From: Lingula anatina
Lineage: Eukaryota; Brachiopoda; Lingulata; Lingulida; Lingulidae
Length of the DNA stretch: 43,409 nt
Reading direction: 5' to 3'
Assembly: GCF_001039355.2 (NCBI RefSeq)
Contig: NW_019773695.1
Coordinates: 1-43,409, forward strand
Shown here: one piece after another, positions 14,024-23,567 of the stretch
How positions within the stretch are numbered: the stretch's first letter is position 1
How the letters are laid out: each line of letters starts with the position of its first letter
Notes under the pieces: model-generated
Seen by the model: only the letters and a program-made list of their open reading frames with translations
Databases searched by the model: none
What the model was told of the DNA's origin: nothing
Made by a program: the position numbers and the translations under genes

Positions 14024-14222
14024 TACCCGCTGTAGGCCTACTCTCAGCTTAGCCCCACTCCTGTAATCTCTATACATCTGTCATCAACAAGTTATTCGAC
14101 TTGTACAAGTAACCACAATAATTGTGTACGGTCAGTAGTGATAGGGGATTCGAAAACTAATAGGCCCTATCTACTTTCATAGATTGAGTGGAAACTTTGA
14201 AATGAACGGGGCGCCGTGAAAT
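14024..14222 (+). promoter_or_regulatory. Conserved proximal promoter / 5' UTR of LRR-TIR paralog A
   Basis: About 200 bp ending at the start codon is nearly identical before all three paralogs (14024-14222, 22588-22779, 34004-34193), although sequence just upstream has been rearranged differently in each unit. It contains the perfect 12-bp palindrome ACTTGTACAAGT at 14099-14110. The transcription start is not determined; part of the block must be 5' UTR. Confidence 0.6.
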
Positions 14223-17200
14223 ATGGAGCGTTCGGAGGGGTCCAGGCATCATCCGGAACGACTCGCGGCGCTTTTTCGTGATTTTGAGTCCGCCGAGGTG
14301 AACTCTTGGCGATACGAAGAAAAAAAAGACGTGGCAAGGTTTGTCATTGAATACAAGCTAGATAGCAAGCGGGACCCCTTGACTCACTCGACACAAGATA
14401 ACGCTACGGAAACGTCCGAAATATTTGCTCAGTCTGGTTGCCATGACAATGACCCCGCTGATCTCTCTACCCCGGTGACCCACTCGACGGAAGACAAAGC
14501 TACGGAAACGTCCGAAGTATTTACTCAGTCTGGTTTCCATGACAATGACCCTGCTGACCCCTCTACCCCATCAAATACCATAGAAAGCGGAGTTTCCTCT
14601 GTTGTCGGCAAGCAAGCCCGTGGAAAGCGACGGCGACGAAAACGGCGACGCAGAAAACGGTTTCAGGTAGGCCTACGTTTCAGCTCAAGTCAATCTAAGG
14701 CCCCATTCAGAATAGGGAACTAACTAGTCCGAGGGTCAAATAGCTGACACACTTGAATACTTCCCCACGGAATATCTATTCAGTGCCTGTTAGCGGATTA
14801 TTCGACAAACTTTGTAGTGGGTCGCCATATTTGACCCTCAGACCAGTTAGTCACGTGTTCTAAAGGGAAAAGAATTTCAGTGATGCGACCAACCAGTTCT
14901 ACTGTTATAATGGCGTAATGAACGAATATTTTAATTTCGAATCTGTGTTTCCATTACAAAAAATTCCTAAAGGACCAAAGGACTCAAGGTTTAGACAATG
15001 TGTATCAGATCAGAATCCCTTTATTATATTTTATACAACACGCAGGAGAAACAGAAAACGAAACCAGTGTCAGACAACGGAATAGCACTTCCAGAGACGT
15101 GCAAAATCGCCACCATCGACACATGCGACGAACCAGACCACTTGCTCTATGCGCAGTTGCCTTCCAGGGATAATAAAACGCTCGAAGTCGTCGCCCAAGA
15201 TAGCAACGGGACCCACTTGACAGGCCACGAGCCTGAAGAGGTTTTCCGCCTTTCTGTTCCGAACTCCGACCTTCCGTATTTACCACCATCTATCGGTCGG
15301 TACACGAGACTCAGAGTTTTGTATTTGACGGGCAACAAACTTCAAAATTTGCCACGTGACCTGGCCAAACTGCGCAACCTCGAACTGTTGCGTCTTGGGA
15401 ACAACTGTTTCCGGTCAATACCTGACGTCGTTTACCAGTTGACCGAACTTCGAAGCCTGGACATGTCGAATAATCGGCTCTTGACTCAAGGAATTACAGG
15501 TTACTCTAACAATTGTTAATTATAATATATTAAGTTTTCTATATTAAGAACCTAAATTTCGGTTAGACGATATTTCTTTAGTACTATCATTTTAGATCAT
15601 TAAGGAAATATCTCATTAAAAAAAACACACATGCCACATAGGGAAATCTTAATTTAAAACGATTTCAGCTGTGCATTTATTATTATTTTTTATCATCAGC
15701 TAATATTAAGAAGTTGACAAAACTGGAGAGCCTGGTACTAAACGCAAACGAGATTTGTGAACTCAACATTGGCATATTTGATCTGGAGCACTTGATTTTT
15801 CTTGATGCCTCGCACAATCCCATTTCCGAGATACCAAAAGCAGTTCAAAAGTTGAAGGTTAGAGTTCATTTTTACACGAAGATTTTTACACGAACCACTT
15901 GACTGAATGTGGAAATAAATCAGAGGGAATGGATGTTTGTTTGTTTGTTTGTTTTTTTATCAAAAACTTTTGTTTCAGTTACGTACATGTATTTTACCTT
16001 TTGTTAAATAAACATTCTATATATTTTATTTACCAGTCACGCATAAAGAGAACCCACTTTCTCCCCACGATAAACTTTTAATTCATGCATACATGCACCT
16101 GTATAAACATGTACATGTGTATATCGGGGTATCTACAAATGTTTCAGAAATTGGAGTACCTTCGCCTCAAAATGTGCCGTCTGCAGGCGCTACCAGAAGA
16201 GCTTGGCGATCTCCCAAGATTGGAGACAATTTGCGTGTCTGAGAACATGATCAGCAAAGTCCCTGCCGAGAAATTCCAGAAGATGGGACAGCTTCGAACA
16301 ATTTGTCTGCATTCAAACCGACTTTCCGTACAAGAGAAAGCCCTAGTCAAGCTGCGGCAGTTGAAAGATGTGAGGCTGGGTCTCAATGACGAGCCAGTTT
16401 CACAGTCTTTGAATGGTAATTTAGATCTTTGTTTGAATAATCGGCAAAAACGTCACGTTTGGACCACGTGGCTACCACATGATTGCAACTTGGTAATCAC
16501 GTGGTCCAAAGCCGTGTGTTTGCTAGGTAACGTGCTGGTCTCGAAATCATCGTTTAATGTAAATATATATATTTAGTGAAAAAAAACGAGAAACGGGGAA
16601 ATAAGAATGGAAGGAAGTATAGAAAAAAGACATGGGTGCAATAATGCTAAAATGCTATTTTGGGTAGCGATTGTTAGTCCAACACCCCGGTTTTACTTGG
16701 ATAAAAAGTCATTAGTATGAAGTTTAATAGTTAAGTTACGATGTATTGTCAAATATTGTATGAAATTTCTCCTCTCCACAACACAGCGTGCTGCGGTGGA
16801 TGTTACAAAAAGCCTCCGATGGAAAACGACGTTCTGGTCATTTATTCTGGGACAGACGATGCTAAGAGAGTTGTCCGTCGCCGAATTCTCCCCATTTTAG
16901 AGAAGAAATTAGGGTTGTCAGTAAGTAGGTCTCTCTGTTGAAGAAAAAATATCCATTTGTCAAATTATAAAGGTATCATTCAGTTATTTATTTTGGAAAA
17001 AGGCTCATTTATTACCAAAAGATGTAATGGCAGTGGCAAAAAATTTGACCCTGTGTATGCCTCTGTTCTTTTCTTACTTTCAAAAGGCAAATGTAATAAA
17101 TCTACTTTTTTTTCTGATAAGTTTGGATAAAAAAATGTTCCGATATCATTTTTTCCAAAGGCTGTGGTAGATTTTCGTGACTTCACGATTGGAAAGCCAG

Positions 17201-18004
17201 TTTTCACCGAGTATGCTGACAAGCTGAAGAATTGCAGAAAAATTCTGTTTGTGTTAACTGCAGATTTCTGTAGTGGACTGATGGAAGATGAAAACAAACT
17301 GCACATAAATGAAGTAAGTCTGTATAATGTTAATTTTATTAAACCTTTCATAATGTGCGCATGACCGGATGCGAGCGCTTCAGGGCAGATTAGGAAAAGC
17401 AATGAAAAACAATGTAGGCTATATAACGTTGATGGCGTTTTTTTTCCATTGGTTTAAATATTTATGACGGAAATCATTTTATTATGTATAAACTGTAAAA
17501 AAAGTCGCATTATCAAAGCAAAATATTTGATACTTCAACCAAAACTAGCACCATGCGAAATTAAAATCTATAACGTTTTGGAAAAATGTCAAATACAGTA
17601 ATTCGCCTATACACCTGAGGTACTAGTTGCTCTAATACAGTTATTCTAATAAGATGGAACAAATTTATTTAATTGTCATATTTCATGAATATTTAATTTG
17701 ACTAAAATAATTCAAAAATAAAATCAGTTAGGCTTATATTAAATGTTCTCTTTGTATAAAAAACACAGAACATTATTCTAAACATTAGCGTTCATATTCA
17801 TGACAGGCCCTCCAAGCAGTGGCAGACGACAAGAAGGTTCACAGTCACGGTCACAGTGGACGCCAAGAGGGGTACTCCAGAATTATCCCTCTCATCTGGA
17901 ACGATGATCCAAACTTTCAGTTACCGGTAGAGCTGAGAAGCTATGCCAAGCTTAACAGAAAGGATAAATATTTTTGGAAAAATCTTAAAAAAGCATTGGC
18001 GTAA
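14223..18004 (+). CDS. Intracellular LRR-TIR protein, paralog A, complete (602 aa, 7 exons)
   Basis: Exons 14223-14666, 15046-15499, 15700-15857, 16148-16415, 16787-16920, 17161-17313, 17807-18004 sum to 1,809 nt with matching phases and AG/GT borders. Residues 1-148: unrecognised N-terminal region with a 32-aa internal repeat (about 54-117), ending in an Arg/Lys cluster that could be a nuclear signal. Residues about 215-441: about ten 22-25-residue LRRs of LxxLxLxxNxLxxLP type. Residues 443-452: CCGGCYKKPP hinge. Residues about 455-602: TIR domain with beta-A DVLVIYS, BB loop RDFTIGK (492-498), beta-C ILFVLTADF, Glu537 in helix C, beta-D IIPLIW and FW box (593-594). No signal peptide or membrane segment, so cytosolic. 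LRR-TIR proteins are known or proposed innate-immune receptors; ligand and output are unknown here. The ATG is the first conserved one in all paralogs. Confidence 0.9.
14382..14573 (+). repeat. 96-bp in-frame tandem duplication inside exon 1 of paralog A
   Basis: Two adjacent 32-codon copies (14382-14477 and 14478-14573) both encode THST(Q/E)D...ATETSE and HDNDPAD segments. Paralog C has one copy (THSTRDIATKTSEV) and B a shortened version. The segment is Ser/Thr/Asp-rich and likely disordered. Confidence 0.9.
14699..14867. mobile_element. MITE-like element in intron 1 of paralog A
   Basis: About 170 bp absent from the same intron of B and C. Its ends form imperfect inverted repeats containing CGAGGGTCAAATA on the left and the complement of TATTTGACCCTCAG on the right, preceded by related CCCC/GGG-rich tips. 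The target duplication is unclear because the flanks are A-rich. Confidence 0.65.
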
Positions 18005-18254
18005 ATTTGGGGAAGATGGCGCGATGGTGAGAATTGACTGGCGTATCAATCTCTCAATCTGGTTGCATTCAGCGAAAGTCTCCACATAGTTGGATCGATC
18101 TGTGTAATACAAAAGACTCATTGTGAATGAGTCCACTGAGTTATGCCAAATTCTGCATTGAAATCTTAACCAATGTAGAACGTAAATTAGTTTAGGAGAA
18201 TTTGCTCTATGCGACAAACGATCAATTTCTGTGCTACCTCCACCAGGAGTTTAC

Positions 18255-18255
<1 letters not shown>

Positions 18256-18321
<66 letters not shown>
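18256..18321. repeat. Poly-T tract downstream of paralog A
   Basis: About 65 T interrupted by one G. A tract of about 38 T is at the same place downstream of paralog B (27326-27363), preceded in both by CACCAGGAGTTTA, so the homopolymer predates the duplication. Length is likely unreliable in assembly. Confidence 0.9.
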
Positions 18322-18322
<1 letters not shown>

Positions 18323-18812
18323 AATTGCTACATTCATGAAGCATCCCAACTCAAAAATGGGCTAAGTTAGAGTCGATAATATTTTGGTGCTATTCCATTA
18401 ATTTATTGAGTGAAGGAATATATAGAACCGTCTACCAGAAAGTTAAAGAAATGATCACTATGTGAAGATAACTTACCGGTGAATAATTCTAGCACATATT
18501 AAGTGTACAGGTATGAATGTGATGGGCATTACTAAAACATACCTCTGGCATTATAAAATGCATGCACGTTATTTTTTTTAAGTTCCAAATTCTAGAGGGT
18601 AATCTAAGTAAATTATCTTGTTAAACGTACTTTTAAGGAGAATATGCTTAACCCCACAATGTTTTTATGTGTTTGTTTCTACATACTTGTATGTAAAATG
18701 TTTTAAGTACTAGTAAAAATATACACTACCAGTACGTGAGCTTTCTTAGCGCATTCTCAAGGAATGGCTTTTTAGTTGCAAATGAAAGTAATTATTATAA
18801 TTGTGTTTTATG

Positions 18813-18818
18813 AATAAA
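18813..18818 (+). terminator. Candidate polyadenylation signal, paralog A
   Basis: AATAAA about 810 bp after the stop codon, conserved in unit B at 27854-27859 in the same context (TTATGAATAAATGATT). Weakly supported; the 3' UTR length is inferred. Confidence 0.35.
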
Positions 18819-19050
18819 TGATTTTTTTGTCATCACGTTGTCCGTTTAAAATTCATGTTTTAATTGGTATAAAAAGTGAATAAGTTTCTTTGCTTTTATA
18901 AGTCACCAAATACACAATTATGACACAATATTATAGAATTTAATATACCAATCAATCACTATCTCCACGTAAGCATCATTTTTTATTACCAAAGACGGCA
19001 CCAACCTATACAAGTACAATCAAGACAACCCGAGTATGCAACCCTCGGAC

Positions 19051-19078
19051 CAAGAAGTTGTACTTGTACAACTTCTTG
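19051..19078. other. Perfect 13-bp hairpin downstream of paralog A
   Basis: CAAGAAGTTGTAC is followed by TT and its exact reverse complement. It is identical in unit B at 28120-28147. Its core shares the TTGTAC word with the promoter palindrome. Confidence 0.8.
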
Positions 19079-19373
19079 CTCGACCATAACAATTACCCCA
19101 TGACTTTTCTTCCACAGCTGCCTGAGCCGCGACATATTTGGGGTTTGGTCTCTATATAAGATATAATTCTCTATTCAGAGAAAATGTCACATATACATGT
19201 GCCTGTAGCAATAAGATAGGCTTTAAACGATTTCTGGTTAGTCAAAGTTGTGACCACTTATATCAAAATACTTCCATGGAAGGCCTACCTAGATTACCTC
19301 CTTTTGATGGACCCTTGAGCACCTCTAGATAAAGAGAATACTCTGTCATCCGTCTCTCCCCTTGAACTATTAC

Positions 19374-20253
19374 AAAGTGCAAGTAACGAAATAGTGCTGT
19401 GGACACAAAATAACAATATGAAACTGAATGCCAAAAAAAACCAAGACCATGACCCTAAATTTTACACGTTCTAAACCAGACCTCCCACCAATAGTTATAA
19501 ATGACACGCCAATCTGTGAGGTTACACAGTTCAAACTTCTGGGCATCCATATTAGCAATGACCTAAAATGGGGTACTCAAGTGGATCATATATATAAAAA
19601 GGCATGTGCAAGACTCTATTTCCTCCGTCAACTGAAGCGAGCTAAGCTCAGCCTTGCTGACTTAATCCAAGTTTACCAAAGTATTGTGCGCTCAATTCTA
19701 GAATATGCCTGCCCTGTGTGGCATCCAGGACTAACTATAGAGCAATGCAAACTTTTAGAGACTGTCCAAAGCCGTGCTTTAAAAATTATTTTCCCTGACC
19801 TACACTATGATGAAGCCCTGAACCTGGCAAATATGTGCACTTTAGAAAAACGAAGGGAAGATCTGTGCAAAACTTTCTTTTACAAAATAACTGAATCCTC
19901 TGACAAATTGAATCACATCTTAATTGAGCATTCCAATCGTCTTTTAAGATCTAACAATAGATACAAAGTGCCAAAATTTAAGACCGACAGATTCCGATGC
20001 TCTTTTATTCCATATGCACTTTTAAATTCTCAATAGAATTATGCTGTCTTTTATCCTAAGTACAATAATTTTAAAGTTCAGTTAGCAGTCTAAGTACAAT
20101 AATTTTAAAGTTCAGTTAGCAGTCTTTTAACTCAGTTTCATTCATGCAAATATTCATTTTATTATCATTATAATTTTTTTTAACATTCTATGTACAACTT
20201 CAACCCACTGGGTTGCAATCTTAATAAATTATTATTATTATTAGTATTAATAT
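19374..20253 (+). mobile_element. 5'-truncated LINE (non-LTR retrotransposon)
   Basis: 880-bp insertion flanked by TATTAC target-site duplications (19368-19373 and 20254-20259). The uninterrupted site is in unit A at 11462-11467. It ends in an ATT-rich microsatellite tail as in CR1/L2-type elements, and its 3' UTR has a 34-bp tandem duplication near 20056-20123. Confidence 0.88.
19380..20036 (+). pseudogene. Reverse transcriptase C-terminal fragment of the LINE
   Basis: Frame 19428-20036 encodes about 200 aa typical of the end of LINE ORF2: FKLLGIHISNDLKW, the Leu/Arg-rich thumb-like region, EYACPVWHPGL and a basic NRYKVPKF tail. The matching upstream frame (TQNNNMKLNAKK, about 19380-19437) is displaced across an eight-A run near 19433, suggesting a one-base slip. 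The catalytic palm is missing, so it is non-autonomous. Confidence 0.88.
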
Positions 20254-20259
20254 TATTAC

Positions 20260-22229
20260 CTGCCATTCATCGTCTGAAAAACTTTGTAGGTTAGGTTAAT
20301 AAATATCTATGAATCAATATAATCACCTGTAGATGTTGAATTGTGCGCGCGACTCGTATGCAAACATAAGTGACGGATAACTTTGTGTCATCAATATCCC
20401 CTAGCACTTCAAGTGACATTTATGTTTCAAATTTTGGTGAACTCGGTGAAAACTCGGTGAAATACGCTTAACTAATTACTCCTTTTCTTCGATGCACGAT
20501 AAAAGCCTTCTGTTTATTTTCATAAAAATAGCACTGTCCTTTTCACCATACAATTTGGATGTCGAGACTTTGTTAAAGCTAGCTAATTTTAGAATTTTAA
20601 TATTGATAGGGAGAGAGAGAGGCGATGGAGAGAAAGAGATAAAGAGGAAGGGGGAGGGGGAGTGAACCCCAAAGATGTATGACAAATTTCGCTACGCTCT
20701 GCTTGTTTTAGGGCAACTTACACTAGACCTCTCCAATAGGGTTCACCGACTGAGTACATCAGCTCTTTTTATTTTTACATGAACCGTATTATAGTTGATG
20801 TAAAAAAGTAACCTGCTTTTGCAGGTAAATAGTTATTGATTTTGGCCCAATAACAATTGACTCGTCACAAAAAACACACCTTCTTAGTTTATCTAGTAGA
20901 GTGACTCAAGAGTGGGGTACACGTAATGTCCATACCACGTGTTATCTTTCAGTTTCACAGTGCGAAAACATTTTGAGTAATCAAAAATCCCCTTTTGGAA
21001 GGATATAAAAAGTCAAACTTCCAAATGTCTAGCTGCAATTCGACTACATTACAGAGCCTGGAACACTGTATCATCCTGAGAGTGAGTTGGTATTACATGT
21101 AATTATCTAGGTAGGCTGATTAATACATTATTGTCTTTAATCGGACCATAGAATATAGGCGAGAGGCATTGGAGAAAAAAGTTATTTCATTACTTAAGTA
21201 TTCTGTTGATATAAATATTTGCCTGAATAAACGAAGTTATTATACACATATCTAGTTCGGTATGTTGAAACAGGGTGGTTTATTATCCTCGACGTGCAAT
21301 GTTTTCATAGTACACTTGCTCATATATTTTACGCATTCAAAGAATATCTTTATTGGGGAGACAAGTAAATAGGTCATTCTCAGCTCATTCCGTTCTTAAC
21401 AAGATATTGACGTTAATGTGCTGTTGTTACTGTTGACCTTTAATGATTTTATATAAGAAGCAATGTTGGTATATAAACGACATCTAGGCCTACATGGAAA
21501 AAATTGAACACAATTTCAATTCGTAGACATAAGATGAAATAATAATCAATGGCAAAAGTGAGTGATAATCAATGATAATCTGACCAGACAACAGCTAGGT
21601 GTTTTAATTTATGCAGCGTGACGTTTTAATACGTCATCCAGGGACTTTATATGACTGACTCGCAGGTGAGAAAGCTCGTACCTATTCAGAACCTACTTTG
21701 GATTTACGTTTTACCATCATTTCACAAGAGACTTGGAACATATTTATTTTACCAAATACCCATTATAGCCATGAAATAAGTAAACTCGGAAGAAACTATA
21801 GGCTAGCCCTGCTTGAATAGTGAGATAAGATAAAAGGCGGAGATATAATTGTAAACATGGCTTAAGGCATTGTGATTTGTATGTAAACCCCCCCTTGCTT
21901 ATGACTCAGAAAATGTTTTCTTTTTTTCGTCTGTAGTGTTCATGAAAGCATCAAATACAGCACGGTAGTTTGTATAGCCGTGTAAAAAAAAGAGAGAGGT
22001 GGGAGGCGAGACTGGTTGGCATGTAAGAACACCAGACAAAATAACAATTCTTCGAGTGCATTGCCCCCCTCTGCACTGCACAATTCACAACACAGGAAAT
22101 GGAGGAACTTTAACGCTAAATTTCAATAAAAAAGCATAAAATAGAGACAGGAAAGTAATTGTGTATAATTGCCTGGTATTGTCTCGTTTCGTTCTATGTT
22201 GTCTGTTCTGCTGTTTTCTTTCCTTTTCC

Positions 22230-22323
<94 letters not shown>

Positions 22324-22587
22324 TTTATGGGGGGGGGGGGGCATACCAATACATATTACCAGTGTTAGATCTGACATTTGCGCTGTCAGCAGTGACTGGG
22401 CGTGTAGATCAAACCTGGTAAATTGATTATGAAACGATTCATACGTATCCGTTTGTATAGCCATTTATACCAACATTATGATAATCTGTATTCATTTATT
22501 TATTTGTGCTATGTTATAGTTACCTGTGCTGTCATTGATTGTACCTTGTATGTGAAGGTGTTTATCAGTTAAGAAATTGAATCTCTG
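20260..22587 (+). other. Upstream block of unit B, no gene seen
   Basis: Non-coding sequence homologous to 11468-14023, including TGACTCA at 20902-20908 and the TGACG/CGTCA inverted pair at 21619-21636. It contains a very long (TA)n microsatellite at about 22231-22306, followed by T and G homopolymers to about 22341. ORFs across that microsatellite are artefacts. Confidence 0.65.
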
Positions 22588-22779
22588 TACCCGCTGTAGG
22601 CCTACTCTCAGCTTAGCCCCACTCCTGTAATCTCTATACATCTGTCATCAACAAGTTATTCGACTTGTACAAGTAACCACAATAATTGTGTACGGTCAGT
22701 AGTGATAGGGGATTCGAAAACTAATCTCTACTTTTGTAGATTGAGTGGAAACTTTGAAGTGAACGAGACGTCGTCTAAT
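22588..22779 (+). promoter_or_regulatory. Conserved proximal promoter / 5' UTR of paralog B
   Basis: Near-identical to 14024-14222 and 34004-34193; palindrome ACTTGTACAAGT at 22663-22674. Conservation suggests paralog B can still be transcribed. Confidence 0.55.
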
Positions 22780-23527
22780 ATGGAGCGTCGGGAGTTGTCT
22801 TGGAATCTCCCCGCGCCGCTTTTACGTAATTTAAAGTATGCCCAAGTGAACTCTTGGGACTACAAAGAAGAAAAAGACGTGGCAGCGCTTTTCATTGAAT
22901 ACAAGCTAGATAGCAAGCAAGACCCCGTGACCCACTCGAAGTCCGAAGTAATTGAAAATGGCCTTGCTGACCTATCTTTATCATCAGATACCACAGAAAG
23001 CGACGACTCCTTAGTTGTCATCAAGAAAGCCAGTACAAAGAGACGACGAAGACGGTTTCAGGTACATTTGAACTTAAGTCAATCTAAAATAAAAATGATT
23101 TCAGTGCTGCGACCAGACCAGTTCTACTGTAGTAGTAGATTAATGAACGGTTTATAAATATTTTAATTGCGTACCTTAAAATATATCCTAAAGGAGCAGA
23201 CCCGTACTCAGGGGGTTCGAGTCGTTCGAACGAACCGCGTTTTTGCCAGGAAAAAGGTTTTCTCTGGGAAAGATTGGTTTACTTGTAGGTGCAGGAAGGT
23301 GTCATATGGTAAAAGGTCCGCTGTTTCAGTAAAAGCCTCCCCTTTGAAATTGCTAGCTAATAGGGCCTGGGGACACAATACGATTCCCGCAGATCGATAA
23401 AGGACTCCTTCCTATCCGCCAGAGTCAGCATTAATTCCTTATAAGCGTATTTAAGAGTATGTCCTTGGTATTTCACATGACATTGTATTTTGAAAATCTG
23501 CTGGGCATTTCTGACCATGCTTTCAGA

Positions 23528-23567
<40 letters not shown>

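Larger units (their letters stand above)
11143..19275 (+). repeat. Segmental tandem duplication, unit A
   Basis: First of three directly repeated units, about 8.1 kb. Each starts near the word CATGGAAGGC, continues with a stretch ending CTCTCCCCTTGAA, then an upstream block, an LRR-TIR gene and a downstream block. Unit A carries MITE-1 at its left edge, a four-copy tandem repeat and the only fully intact gene. Homology to unit B runs through exons, introns and flanks, so this is DNA-level duplication and not retroposition. Confidence 0.8.

Noticed and set aside
15901-16081. Phe/Tyr-rich ORFs in intron 3 of the LRR-TIR genes (also 24900-25136)
   Set aside because: Intronic T-rich sequence with TTTG repeats; differs in frame between paralogs.
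16144-16386. Minus-strand 80-aa ORF repeated at 25174-25416 and 36910-37116
   Set aside because: Antisense of exon 4; it recurs only because the exon is duplicated.
14223-18004. Toll-like receptor interpretation
   Set aside because: No signal peptide, LRR cysteine caps or membrane segment anywhere in the joined protein.
22159-22464. ORFs with long Tyr-Ile runs
   Set aside because: Pure translation of the (TA)n microsatellite and the adjoining T and G homopolymers.
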